Below, piece by piece: positions 23,541-36,209 of a stretch of DNA of 64,000 nucleotides; position 1 is the first letter of the stretch, and every line of letters begins with the position of its first letter. The position numbers were made by a program, and so were the translations under genes. The DNA comes from Larix kaempferi (lineage: Eukaryota > Streptophyta > Pinopsida > Pinales > Pinaceae). Location of the stretch: the NCBI GenBank assembly GCA_027924585.1, contig BSBM01000076.1:7845001-7909000 (forward strand). Reading direction: 5' to 3'. Below the pieces are notes generated by a model. The model did not search any database, was not told the origin of the DNA, and saw only the letters and a list, made by a program, of their open reading frames with translations.

Positions 23541-24952
23541 ATAGCATTTTTCTATCCTTAAGAGTGTCCTAGCCTTTTATGTGCTATATCTTGATGACAT
23601 ATACTATCATGTCTAGTGGAGCACTCTAGCTTATTGAGAATGATTGGGCATGTTTTGATGATATGGATTGATTCTCCTTGGAGTGCCTTTTACCTCTTGT
23701 CACTTTGATGACTTATATGGATGATTTGGAGCCCATTTCATGAGGAGCTCTCTTAAGCTTTGGCACCTCAATGGCATCACAACACTATTGCGTCTCATAT
23801 TTAGTTGAGGTCCCTCTTTTCTCTCTTGTGGCACGTGTGGTGGCATTCTAGTGGTTTGAAGATGGGGTCGTCCCCTTCTTCATGGGTTGGCTGTCTATTA
23901 TGGACATATGGTTCTTGAAGTTCATAGTTTATTTATTGATTGATGGTCTCCTTCTTTCACGAACCTATCTTCCACATGTGGATTGATGGCATTGGAGGTT
24001 CATTTGGTTGATTTGTGGACATTCATTGCACATGATAAGGTCATTCCCTTCTTTGATGAGCCATTACACATGGATCTATTTGTTGGTGAAGGTTTTGACT
24101 CCTTGATCCATGGATCAATCCATTGCACATGTTTTGATGAGGTGGTACACTAGATCTTCAGCCTTTGGAGGTGATGTCCTAACTTGAAGGACTATTGTTG
24201 GCATGTGGGCATCATCTTGTGCCTTTTGGAGGGGCGTCCTAGCTTTGGTAGCAGTTATCTTTTGATAGAGTGACCGGAATTGTGCCATTGCAACGTCATA
24301 AGATGCAAAGTGGACGCAGGATTTCCAAAAAGTGGTTAAAAAAGAAAATCTAATCAATATTGAGGAAAATGGCAGTTCCAAAACTGTCGTTTACAGAGCT
24401 ACACCATACCTTTTCCACGCATGCCTTTTGGAGCCTTTTCATGGAGAGCGTTCACTTTATTCGAGGAACTCTCCACCTTTTTAGGACTTATTCTTGGAGC
24501 ACTACCTTTGGAGAACCTTTCGAAGCTAGGTTTTACTTCTTGTTGTCGTCATTCACCCTCATTTGATGGATGCATCCCCTTCTTCAGCCTTTCTTCGCTT
24601 GGATATTTTACTTGTGGCTTTGACCTACATATTTCATGGACGTTGTTAAACTTTGCTAGGGTTTGTTGGACTATTTTGGTTTGTTTACTCCATCCTAGGC
24701 TAGATCTAGGGTTTTATGATTATTTTATTGTAGAAGGAAGAGGAGCTTAAAGGTATATAAGGATTTGCTCTCTCCTTCATTTGCATGGTTGGATTTTGAG
24801 AGCTCTCTCTTTTGAAGCCAAATAGACATATCTTTCATGGTGCAAATGGAGGTGTAAGGTTTTCTTCTCCATTCAAAGTGTGGAATCCTTGTTCCTATTT
24901 CTAAATGTTCCTAGTGATTTGTAGAATAACTAGAACTTGTTAATTAGGGCCA

Positions 24953-27900
24953 TGTTATCACATCCATAGTAGTCGGGCTACCATGATTGCAGATCAATTT
25001 CCAGTATATTTTTGAGCCAGTCCTTTACACATTTTGATGAAATCAGTTGATGATGAGTGGCATTGTAATGATCACTCTTATGCATTCAGTGGATCCAAAG
25101 CTTGTACATTTGACAGTCTCATGCCAGGACTGAGCCCCATGACCCCAGGTCGGTGACTGAGTTAGCCATTCTTCTATCATCCAGAACAGATTGATGACAG
25201 TGCCCATGATATGTTCAGATGTAGTGCTTCAGTATGACTCAGGTTGTTCAAATCAGGGACTCCGGTATATAATCCAGCAGGTATATGTTTGGTGCATTTG
25301 GATTGTTGATGTGCTTCTTCCTTTATTTAGGTAGTTTATGAGTGGGTATATGATGATTGTTTACTGGCTATATTTTATATTATGCTTACTTGTCGTTTAG
25401 AGTAGAAGTGGTCAGTTATTATGAGTAGGAGATTCTTGTGTATACTCATTGGTCATGCCCTTGCCTTATAAGTACAGACTCGGTCATTCCTTCTTTCTAA
25501 GGCTTTTGCTATCCATGGCATCATCAGTCATTTCCCCCCATCCATCCGTTATCTTCCACTGTTGATTTTATCCCGACTTACACCTTAACTAGTGATCTTG
25601 AGGACTTTCCCCACCTAGACCTCTGTGTTGGATAGATTCCTTGTTTACATTGTGTCTCGGCTCTAGAGTGTATGATTCTAGTCACAGTGATTGTTCACCT
25701 CTTGTCCTGAAAAGCAAGTATTATTGTCAACAGTGTTGCTAAACACTAAAGCATCAGAACTTAAATGCTATATCTAAAGGAATGTTAAGTCAGCAAAAAC
25801 AGTGTTGCTAAACACTACTGCTTATATCTATATTAACTAGTCAGTGGCCAAAGGACAAGCACTCATCCTTGTTTGATATTAGGTCGTTTTCCCCCACAAG
25901 GCAACAGGGTGGTCACTCCATCGCACCTATAGACGGTGGCAAGCAATGGAGGTCATACCGAGTCATATCTGAAGCCTAGAAGGCTTTCAGGGCACCTGCT
26001 TTTGGAGGCTGGCTAGTGAAAATCTATAAAGTGAATTAAATGTTAAATCTTAAGTGAGAGAAGCTGACAAATAAATCATTTTGCTAAAAGGTTGCTTGTC
26101 TAGAGTCTATTGGAAGCATTCTCATCACTCTACCCATTTGTGAGACACTGCCATCCCCTGTGTTACTTTCTACCCAACATATGTGTAAGTGGTCTCCTTG
26201 GTTCCCTTATCTGATAGATTACAGTGTTGAGGTTGCCAAGTCTTCCCCCTTAATCCTAGCCTTGTTTCTCCGCCTTCACCCATGGTTAGCAAATTGGCCC
26301 AATCTGTAAATGAGTATACACTTGAGGTTCTTGTTTATAGTAGTTGGTTACTTTGATCTGGACTTATTATTAGTATATTTGCATGCTTACTCTAATTAAA
26401 CATCATTCTATGCTTTGGTCTAGCTACTGATATAATTGAAGAAGCATATTTCATCCTTTTGCACTTGCAGCAGAAGTTATTTGTGATCTGGATCATTATT
26501 TTGATCATTCTTGACCTGGTCAACCCAATTTGACCAAGTCAACCACAGGGTCCGAGATGAGTTTGGGCAGACAGTGTCGAGATGGATTATTCATGGCCCA
26601 TATGTGTCCATTAAATGGTTCCATGCTTCAAACGACAGTTTCAAATGATGGTTTGATGGATTTTTATTATTATTATTATTTACAGGCCATTATTTTATTA
26701 TTTCAGGCATGCATGAGCTTATAGAGCTATCACTTGATGGTCTCTTGGTGTATGAGTACTCATTCCTAGTGGATTTGAGCATTCTGAGTCAAATTGTGCA
26801 CTCAGTTATCTCCGGGTAGTTACAAGTGATGATATGGTCAAATTACCACTTTATTGCATTTTGCCATTCAGAAATGGCCTGTCCAGCAATTTCATTGGGA
26901 GCTACCATGCTGCAGAATTGTGTGGTCAGGGACCATACTAAATTTTTTTTTCCAGATCAGAGATCAGATGGCATTAGAGGGGGCATCTATTGTATTGAGA
27001 TTTCCCGGAGCAGAGATTTCGGAGGGGACAGTATATGTTGTGATGGTCCAGAGCTACTACAAAGCAGTCATTACAGGGTCCCTCTTCCTTGCCTAGCTTT
27101 GCACGACCTCATTGAGAGGGTAACTTAGCCATATTATGATGAGAGCATTACAGAGTACAGTTGGTTTGCCACTTATTGCCCAGATTCAGCAGAGATTGAG
27201 TTTCAGATCCACCTTCAGCAGCAGGTATATGGTATGGCAGGTATATCACTCTATGGTTATTGCTCATGTTTTTGCTTTGAGACTTGTTTATTTATGATAG
27301 TACATGGACTAGATGTATGATGGTTGATTTGGTGGTCTCGTGTTTTATTGTGATACTTATGGCCCTTGCTAAGGTCAGTCCACCTTTTTCAGTAGACTCT
27401 TGTATATGCACACTGGTTCCTGTCCCCATTATTGGTATAGACTTGGTCATTCATCCTTCTAGGAAGCTAACATTGGTTCCACGTGTCACTTCCTTCCACA
27501 CATCCGACTCATCCATTTTTTTGGGGTTCTTTCCCGACTTAAACCTTGATCTGTGGCCTTAAGGACCCCTTTCCCCATTGACCCCTGAGTATGCCATGAT
27601 TCCATGTCTCTTGTGCCTCAGCTCTTTAGTGTGTGAGATGCATTCTCAAACCTGGGATTTACTCCTGTCGGTTGCCCCCGATGTTGTAATGCAGTATAGG
27701 ATTGTGTAGACTCACCGGGTGTTCCCCATTAGTCATCGAAGCATGCACACTTGCCACCATTACTTTGCAGTATGAGCGCCATTGTTATGTCTTTTGAGAT
27801 ATGTATGAAGCCGGAAAGGCTATGAAATGTAAATGAAGCCAAAAAGGCTAAGTATGAAAGTGAAATGTAAAGTCCAAGAATGTGTTTGTCAACACACACA

Positions 27901-30900
27901 GACACAGGTCAGCCATATGTATCAGAGCATTGTATTGGTTATTTCCTCACCTAGTCCTGCGGGGCAAGGAGGTGGGATGGAGTAAGGGACAGCTAATCCT
28001 AAGTGTCCCCTAAAGTCTCAAGTTACGGTTTGTCGGACACCCAGTCATGGCGGCTCTAGAAAAGATCCTCACGGAGTCTGTTGAAGGCACGGGATGTGAG
28101 TTGCAAGGTGTGTGTTACATGATTAGTGGTGGTTTCTCTGCACTATACCCATTTGTGAGGCACCACCCTTCCCTTGTGTATTCATGGTATGCTTATGTCA
28201 TTGGGTCCCGCTTTCCCCGTTATCCAAAGGGTCATATGGTCATGGTCTTTGCCATCCCCCTAGACTTTCACCTTGTTTGTCCACATCACCCAAAGTTAGC
28301 TAAGTGACCAAATCTATAAGTGTGCATAGCATTTTTGAGTCTTTGTTGGAGGTGGTGGGCCCACCTTACCTGGGGCCTGTTTTTCGTGAGATATTATTTT
28401 ATTATGATCATCATGTCGTCAAAATATGTTTTTAGTTATGTACTAACATAAATAACGAAGCCTTGGCATTCCATGTTGCAATCAGGTTTCAAACATTGCC
28501 ATTTTGACAAGAAATGACTTGGTCAAACTAGTTTGACCAGGCCAAAAATGGGTCCTAGAAAAAGTTGCAACCAAAACTTCGATTTTGGTTATTTATTATG
28601 TGTTGGGGTCCTATACATGCCTCCAAGTATCAGATTGCAAAAATGTTGAAGCATCGGTGAGATTTTTAATTATTACTAGCTAGCAGGGCCCTGTTTTAAT
28701 TAAAAATCCTTGAATTTGGGCAAACAGTGCTCAATGGATGGATCATGATCGTTCCAGTGACCATTTCTAGCATATTTGGGGTCTACGATCACAATGCAAC
28801 AAACGGTTCGTCAATCTAAGCAATATAAGTGGGTCAAAAGTGCAAATTACATCTTCAGCAATAAAAACCAGCAATTAATTAATGGAAAAAGATCAAATTT
28901 GGCTAAGTTAACTTTGGAAATGGCAAATGCAATGGTAGGAAAAGGTAAAGGGTATTCTAACATCACTTTGATTATGTTTGGACATGAAATATTTGGTGTG
29001 GGGCCCCCATTTGTGCCCAACTATGTTTGTGGGACGAATTTGCCCATACTTGGGCGTTTTTCACTATGTAAAAACTCATTTTTTGTAAAAATTATATGCT
29101 AAGACTATGGGCAAGGGGTCTAAGGGGCTAAAACAGCCTAAAGCCACCCCTTAGACACCCTAATGCATGTTGTATGGACCCCACAAGTGGCCCCTCTCTC
29201 TCCTTGTGCGCATAAGGGTAACTCGCCCCCCCTCTAGAGCACATCTCAACCATTCATTTTGGCCATTGAGAGAGATGATCTCAACCATTCGTTTTGGTGG
29301 GAGTTAGGTTTGGATTGTGAGCTCTCTCTACTTAAGAGAGGAGCTCTCTCATTTGTGTCTCTCTTGGACATTTTTTTGTGAGCACTTGGACTAAATAGAG
29401 AAGATTCTTGGAGAATTCTTGAGACATTGTGTTTGGATGTGTATTGCTATGACTGTTAGCTACTTACTAATGCATTGTTGAGTGATCTAGTGTGTTTCTC
29501 CACCATATATAGCTGATTCGATTTACAGGTTGAGAGACCAATTGGAGAAGGGCGCAAATCTTGGAGTGGGAACTCCACACTTGCTCTTTCTCTCCAAAGA
29601 TTTAACAAGGGAGTTGAATTTACTTAATGTTTTTCAATTTTCTCACCATTTATCTTTCATTTGCTGTGCAAATTTGCTATTTTGCTTCAGATTTCTGATT
29701 TTTCCTCTTGTGTGGCAGGTAGCAAAGGCACACTTGGTCATCTGGCTGGCTCAAGCGCTTAGGAGAAAGGGCTGGTTGCTCACCACTTGGACTTTGGAAG
29801 TAGTCTTCATGCAAAAATCATCCATTCATCATTGTTTCAGGTATTTCTCTCGTGTTTATTTCTCTATTTAAATTTCTGTTGTGTTTGTTGAGCTAAAACT
29901 TACTTAAAAAAACCCTAAAAAATAAAAATCTTAAAATTTCACCGTTAAAACTTTGTTTTTCTTTTAGACCCGCTTCTGAAATATGATTAAATGCCTAAAT
30001 CTCCAATTTCAGTTTGTTCCGACTCCATTTGCCCATTAAGCTAACACTTGTCCACTCACTGATTTCGCCCTCCTTGGGCGTTTTTCTCTTTCTGCTTGGT
30101 TGGGTCATTTTGGGCTTGTGGGTACCTTTCTTTTTGCTTTGTATTGGCCTAGTAACATCTAACAGCAAGACAAAAATACTAGAAGCGCCTTTAAAATCGA
30201 TATTTTAATTCTGTCCTGTATGCCCTATTTGATTGAGTTAAAATCCCCCATAGGCAGAAAAACAATTAGCATTTCTAGTACAATTTTCAATTCTGATTTA
30301 ATTTCCATCCATATATCATTTGAAGTTCATTGTTTATATCTTCATATCAGATCTGAAATTGCCCAAGTAATTGCTTATCATCATCATCCAATTTCAATCC
30401 CTTTGGCTGGAAGAAGTATCGAACACTTAGGCATTCACCTTGCATCTCATTTTCCTTGTCTTTTGGATTGGGTGTCTAATTGTTGAGCTTCAACCTTAGC
30501 TGGTTGAGTAGGGTCTCCCCCTTGACTTGGCTACTTGCCTTGTCTAAAGTGACGAACACCTTGTCCAGAGTGACAACTGCCCCATCCACGCAGAGGACCT
30601 GGTGTTTGCAGGTGTCACCTACCTAGCTGCATACCTCTACCGTCCCGAATAGGATACCTTCAATAGCAGCTAGTGATTGTGTGATAACAGAAACACAACT
30701 AAATCGTCTCAAATTGATCGGGTGCGGATAGATCATCACATTCAAGGCATCTACAAGATTTTTCGGGTAAGATCTACACTTGATCTCTTTGTTTGAAGTT
30801 CTAAACCATTGGCCATTTGAATTTTCTGTCAAAACCCTGACTATAAAAATTTATAAAAATTCTCTAGGATTAATTATTTGGTTTACTGGCAAACCATTTA

Positions 30901-31566
30901 TGGGTTTTCATCTTAAGGCCTAGCCCCAAGTGGGTCCTCAAGGGCGTCTTGCTCTGTGGACTCCATCAACCCCATTCCCTAGGCACTGATCTCTCCATGC
31001 TTGCGCCCTCCTTGGTTAGTTGGTCTTCTAAGTGGCTAACTCCTCTTTTCCGAGCTTGTGACCTTTGATACTGTCAGATCTATTGTCAAGTTGTGTTAGG
31101 AAGCCCTAAACTTGTTAGATCCACTACTTGGGACCATTTTCCCTATCTTAATTACACATTTCCCAAGGAAGTTGATTTTGATCATTTACCCTAACACCTA
31201 CATCCTAGATCCATTCTTAATCCTTAATTCATTGTCTAATCGATCTAATTCAATATCTCATCTTCCCTAAGCCTCCACAGTGACTTTATTCTTTAGATCT
31301 AAGATTTATTGTCCCTTACCTTGCGTACCTTGTTGAATAACTTGATCCAGTGATTGGGTTAGATCTCTCCTATCGAGAGTAAATCAGGGTCTCCCCCTTT
31401 GTTATTTGGGGCTTGGATAGCAAGAACCGAAGAGTGCCTAGATTGGCGTGACAACCAATCAATCTTGGGAATCGAGGCCCTCTTGGGTCACCTATTTAGT
31501 TGCCCATCTCCTCTACCATCCTAGATAGGATCATCATTAGGGGCAACTACAAGTTGTGTGATAACA
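24953..31566 (+). repeat. U2: solo LTR of family U, TSD GGCCA, with a nested U
   Basis: Ends TGTTATCACA and TGTGATAACA, with perfect 5-bp duplications GGCCA at 24948-24952 and 31567-31571. Outer parts are 24953 to about 26875 and 30690-31566. Joined they are about 2.8 kb, shorter than the 3.7-4.5 kb of other copies, so a deletion is likely. An ATT microsatellite lies at 26661-26682. No genes. Confidence 0.7.
26876..30689 (+). repeat. U3: second U LTR nested in U2
   Basis: The right end, TGTGATAACA, is followed by GAAAC; the left end is decayed and set by alignment of GGGAGCTACCATG with other U starts, preceded by GAAAT. Its length of about 3.8 kb matches U5. Middle landmarks match other copies: CTTGGTCAAACTAGTTTGACC (about 28520), CTCAACCATTCGTTTTGG (29280) and a promoter region near 29320. 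No genes; the left boundary may be off by a few bases. Confidence 0.6.
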
Positions 31567-32130
31567 GGCCAATTCAAAGATAAAATTTGTTCCAATGGAA
31601 GGGTTGTGAGAGAAAAGACTCCTCCAATCTTTTGATGATTTAGGCGTGATCATATTACATTGGTTCTAGCATCTTTCTAGAGTTGTTTCTTTCTAATACT
31701 TCATTGCGCAAGTTACACGCTAGTTAGCATTGTTTTGACGTGACACCATTCTTGGGTCCTCCTAGTTGCTTTATATATTCATTCTTCAACATGTTAGCGT
31801 TTATTTGTGGCATGTGAATGCAATCCTAATTTGCCTAACTCCTTCATGAACTTGCCCCTTTCTTGGACTAGCCTCCTTTGACTCCATTTGCTCTGGGGAT
31901 TGGCACTAGTCTTCATGATCTTCCCATCACCACGTTTTATTTCCTATACTATAACAACAAAAGTGTTTTACTAAGCTATCTCTCCAAATCACCTTGATCC
32001 TTCATTGCCATAGCCAAGCAATCCTATCCTAGGAAAGCCCCCTTGAGTTTGAGAAGAGACAACTTAAAGTGTAAAGAGGGGTCATTGACGTGACAGTGGA
32101 TGACCCCTCCAAGTTGCGGTTGGGATAGCA

Positions 32131-33540
32131 TTGCTCTTTTGGAATTTAAACACACATGCTAATTTGAGCTGTCACATATTGAATTGACATAAAACAGTAG
32201 AGAAAAAATTTCAAGGTAAAAAGTTGTCATTTAATCTATCATATAGGTAAACTTTTCAGATATAATTTTCTAGCCAACATAAAATGCCAACTATTGCCCG
32301 TTGTAGGGATTTGCAAAATTTGTGAAGAAACCTTAACAATGACTAGCCATGCAATTCTCTCAGCTACAACAAAATGAGGTGTTTACTTCAAGCAGGAAAC
32401 TTACCTCTGGGATGCAGTATTCCATTCCCATCAACCATAAGCAACTGTTAATATTAACAACAAATTTAAGTGTGTGAACCAAACTCATGACCCAAAGTAA
32501 AGGCTATGGAAACAAAAATCTAATTCTTTGACGAACACAAACAAAAATAAAGCTAATTGCATAAACATAATATACCATGCAGAGGCATGTTCCTAGGAAT
32601 TTCCATATGGTTTACTTATTACCGTTTTTGGAATTACATGGCTCACTATGACCCATCGTGTCCCAAAAATATTGTTCATCTCAATGCATCACTGTAATGT
32701 ATTTTCACTATGACTTGCAATAATGTATTCAGCATGGATGCATAAATAACAGCTAGCGGCCACAATTAATCGGAAATAAACCATATATATCATCATAATT
32801 CCACCTTAAATTTATATAGACAACAGACATGATGGTAAACTAGAAAAGCAAGAAACCTGCAGCCCCAATACCAGTCCTAGGTAAAAAAAGCATCACTAAA
32901 CTCTTCTCTATGAAATAAAATCAAATTGAAGAAGTAAGAAAATGCCTAAAATGTCAAATCTGGTACAAGTGATTGCACTGTATGGTCAGGCCATTGCACT
33001 TGATGAAGTCAATACTGCCTAAATCCTAGAATTTTGCAACTCTCTAAACATTTTATGCAGGATGCAGAAGATTGCATGCAGGTCACTAATTTTTAGGAGA
33101 TAGAAAGACATCAATAAATTCCCAAGAAATGCAGAACTCCTCATGTCCTAGCTCCTGCACTTACAGTCGGGATACTACATCCTGATGCCAAAATTTCATT
33201 TGCACTAGGAAATTAATGCAAATATGAAAATTCACCTTCCTCCGAGAATGTTCCTCAGAGCCTAACCCTAGAATTATCAGCCTTTAGGACTGCTGTAAAA
33301 TAATGTGTAAAAACTAAAAGCGATGGAACAATCACAATAATTCACTTCTAGTAGCCCCAAAATTCATGGCAATTCTAGGAGAAAAGATACCAATCATTCC
33401 AATGAGTTTTCAGCCCTCTAGGGAAACTTCACATGCATAAACCAGATCTGAAAACTCTTCTTATACAGCAGATATAACAACAAAGACAATAGCAATAGAT
33501 GGTTGTACAATTATCTTCAATCTTAGTGCTAAGTGTTCTT
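32131..33540. other. Low-copy-looking DNA around the endonuclease V exon
   Basis: About 1.4 kb with no repeat shared elsewhere in the window and no long ORF. Its base composition and many T-rich runs on the minus strand resemble intron sequence. Apart from the single exon below I find no other exon, promoter or RNA gene. Confidence 0.4.
32405..32444 (-). pseudogene. Endonuclease V exon remnant
   Basis: On the minus strand a 40-bp exon is bounded by acceptor TTAACAG and donor GTAAGT. It encodes LLMVDGNGILHPR, the signature block of endonuclease V, which in that family contains the metal-binding Asp of VDGNG and is followed by GFGLA. Endonuclease V cuts inosine-containing nucleic acid. The expected next exon (GFGLA...HLGV) is absent from the 275 bp before the neighbouring repeat at 32130, and the upstream YVPGFLAFRE exon is not found to 33540. 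It is therefore a fragment: either a gene remnant or a piece carried by a transposable element, or one exon of a gene whose other exons lie far off. Confidence 0.6.
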
Positions 33541-34560
33541 ACCCTCCATTTTGTCATGGGTATCCACGTTATTTTTGTCACACTTTCAATAGGGGGTTAC
33601 AAGTTGATGGTGGTATGCATGGCCTAGTATTGATACTTGATACTTGCCTTTGTGATGATGCTTTCGATGGTTTGCTTGGTGGATCTTCATGATGTACTTG
33701 TGCTAGCAGCTTTGAGATGTAGCCTCTCATGGTGTTGCACTTCACTCATATGACACGTGTTTATGGCACATTGATCATCTTCTTGTGGAGGCCCCAGTTC
33801 TTTTGGTTTGATTTGCCATCTAGATCACATTATGTATCATTTTTGGTGGAGTGCTCTACCTCATGAGGAGTGATTTGCACCTATGGATATTTGGCTATTG
33901 ATTTTCCTTGGAGCCCTCTTGTTTAATTGGAATGATTTGATGACATGGATGTTTTGTGGTTGGTTTTCCACAGAGCGCCCTCCTCCTAGCGCATGTTTGG
34001 TGACAAATGGCATTCATTTGTTGGGGCACCCTTGTTTCTTATCACTTGGATGGCATCCTAGTTCTGTTGAGCATCATTTTGGGTTGAACACGCCCATTAT
34101 TTCTCTCTCTTGGCATGTGTGGAGGCATATCATGTCTTATAGATGGGGTTGTTCCCTTCTTTATAGAAATTGGTTGACTATTGTGGGGACCTTGATTTTG
34201 GATTTGATGCCACTATCTTGATTGATGTGCTCCTTGTTCATGGATCTAGTTGTTGCACATGTTTTGATGAGTTGCCACTTGGGATCTTAAACCTTTTGGA
34301 GGGGCGTCCCAGCTTTGGGAGTAGTTATATTTTCTCAAAGTGCCCAGAATTTTGCCAGCTCAATGCCATTAGATGCAGGGTGGCCGTCCGATTTTCGAAA
34401 AGTGGTTACAATAGAAAATGCGACAAATATTGAGGAATTTGGTAATTTCGAAACTGTCAATTAAAAAAAAGCACACCACATCTTGGCCACATGCTAAGAG
34501 TGTACTTGGTTGTTTCTGGACAGCTGGATGCCTTGTACCGCCACTATTGTGCATGTCGGT
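33541..34560 (+). repeat. Second partial copy of repeat V
   Basis: It shares blocks with 23600-24400, for example GTTTTGATGAG, CCTTTTGGAGGGGCGTCC, AAAAGTGGTTA and ATATTGAGGAA in the same order. Ends are not defined. ORFs here (33883-34221) are not conserved in the first copy. Confidence 0.45.
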
Positions 34561-35086
34561 ACCTACTTGATCGTACTTACATCTAGTGCTCCTTCAAAAC
34601 TATGTTTGAATCCCACCTTCCACAAATTTCGTGTGGATAGTAACGATATATTGAGTATAAGTTTGCTATGTCATTTATTTTCATGCTATGTTGATGCTTT
34701 TCATTTCATGTCCATACTTTAGTATTTGATGAGATCATGTGTTGTTTATTTTGTAATAATCTATCATTTTAATTGGTGTATGGTGAATAAGCTCTTCATT
34801 GATCAATAATAAGATTATCACCTTAAATTTATGTGTGTCAAACTCCTCATTTATTTCAAATCTTTTAGACACATTCTCAATAATACTAGTACTAGGTGTA
34901 GAATTCGTATTTTTCATATAAATCCTAAGCAAAAGCTTGGCCAGGGTCTCCCCCTTGGATAGTCTATATTCATTCACTGTGAAACCTAGGAAGCCTAAAG
35001 TGACGAATCCCCTTATGTTAGTGATACGTTGGTTTTGGGTGTGTCATAGTTGTGTCAGATTAGCATCCAATTAAGCTCATCCATCA
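34561..35086 (+). repeat. Decayed U-like fragment
   Basis: It contains the block GGGTCTCCCCCTTGG and AAAGTGACGAA found near the 3' end of U copies (30515-30560), but no clear terminus. Otherwise unremarkable AT-rich DNA. Confidence 0.35.
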
Positions 35087-35494
35087 TCACGGGATGCTAG
35101 TTTGTGCATCAACAGACTCAAAAGGTGCAACCAATGGTTTGTGATCATCCGTGTATGAGTCATTGTTAGGCAATTCATCACATGCACAACTTCCATTATT
35201 TTGTTTCTTCTCAGCAGCAAGGAATTCCTCTACTCTTAGGGAAATGCAAAAAGCTTCTCCTATACTTCTTGGTTGTTCATTCCAAAAGAGAGAATGAAAT
35301 TCAGGAACAAAAGCAAAGAGGTAATCAAATACAATACCCCTTTTGAATAATGGCTGAATCTTATTCGATGTGTGGATAAAACGACCATGGAAAACAGGTA
35401 TAGTTTTATCTTTTCTCTTATCCGTGTGAGATAACTCCACCACGAGGGCTTCAATATTCGACATCCATTTTATGTACTCGGCATCCATTATCAA
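35087..35494 (-). pseudogene. gag: Gypsy Gag fragment (element E)
   Basis: A minus-strand frame of 135 codons downstream of a primer site at 35741-35760. FVPEFHSLF and EAFCISLRVEEFLAAEKK resemble the C-terminal half of a retrotransposon Gag domain (a Tyr/Phe-rich helix, then an AL.IE-like helix). The usual tryptophan core is missing, so an internal deletion is likely. The leader between primer site and ORF contains GGCGACTCCACC, as in element A. The start at 35494 is the first ATG but is unconfirmed. The last residues may run into unrelated sequence. Confidence 0.5.
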
Positions 35495-35740
35495 TCATGA
35501 TTGTTCCACATGTGGCGTCTCCAAGGAAGACTCAAGCGGTCTACCCTCATGTTCTAGAATAGAATTTAGGATTCGTTAAGGCCCAGAACAATGTCTTGTG
35601 CATGGTCAAATCATAGAGATCTTCTGATTGTCCAACTTGATAAGACCCTGTAAAGGTGGAGTCGCCAAGTAAGATGAAAAAATATAAAGCAAATAAAGAA
35701 AACCTCACCAATGTTGTTGTGAAAGCCAAGCACTGATGGT

Positions 35741-35760
35741 GATCCTCGGCAATGGCACCA
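35741..35760 (-). promoter_or_regulatory. Primer-binding site of element E
   Basis: TGGTGCCATTGCCGAGGATC on the minus strand, three bases after an LTR end (GCTAACA at 35764). It is a variant of the tRNA-Asp-type site seen in element A. Confidence 0.65.
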
Positions 35761-35763
35761 ATT

Positions 35764-35813
35764 TGTTAGCACAAATTTTTGCATGCATGTAAGTATGAAT
35801 AACTCGATGGATC
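35764..35813 (-). repeat. Remaining 50 bp of the element E LTR
   Basis: It ends GTGCTAACA next to the primer site and is cut at 35813 by a U fragment whose first bases, TGTTATCAC, follow GGATC. Confidence 0.5.
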
Positions 35814-36180
35814 TGTTATCACAAAGTTAGTAGCTGCCACGAAAGGTATCCTATCCAGGACGGTAGAGGTGGGAAGCTAAACCAATGATACACGCAAGGG
35901 ACTCATTCACCACTTGATTTAAGGGTTGTCACACCGAACGGTTTCTTGTCACTTTAGATTCGACTGAGATCAAGATCAACGGGGAGACCCTAGCCAACCT
36001 TTGAGGGCTAGCGAACCAACACAAGACACACTAAGTGATGCTAATGGGATGAATCAATGAGAACTTAACTGGATAGATCTAGATCTTAGAAAGTATGTGT
36101 GGGATGAGAGGGTTAGGGATCGGTTGAGCAGGCTTAGACAACGGATCAATGCTCAACCGTGAATAAAATTCACCACAATG
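35814..36180 (-). repeat. U6: terminal fragment of a U LTR
   Basis: It starts TGTTATCACAAAG, then TAGCTGCCAC, CCTATCCAGGACGGTAGAGG, GGTTGTCACACCGA and GGGGAGACCC, as at the ends of U4 and U1. It is broken near 36180 where element D coding sequence begins. Confidence 0.6.
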
Positions 36181-36209
36181 AGTTTTAAATTGCCAAGGAT
36201 ATGGGTATG

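Larger units (their letters stand above)
23541..32130 (+). repeat. V: LTR-like repeat in two pieces (23541-24952, 31567-32130)
   Basis: The left piece holds a TATA-like box (TATATAAG, 24754-24761) followed by a CTCTCTCC-rich stretch, as in the other LTRs. The right piece holds the TTGACTCCATTT...GGCACTAGTCTTC motif and an LTR-like end, GGTTGGGATAGCA. U2 separates them between GGCCA duplications. Part of the left piece (about 23600-24400) recurs at 33830-34460. The left edge and the assignment to one LTR are inference. No genes. Confidence 0.45.

Noticed and set aside
24360-24750. Phe/Leu-rich ORFs near 24.4-24.75 kb as membrane proteins
   Set aside because: They are hydrophobic by composition only; not conserved in the second V copy and lie just upstream of an LTR TATA box.
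32131-33540. A complete endonuclease V gene
   Set aside because: Only one exon is readable; YVPGFLAFRE and GFGLA exons were looked for on the minus strand and not found.
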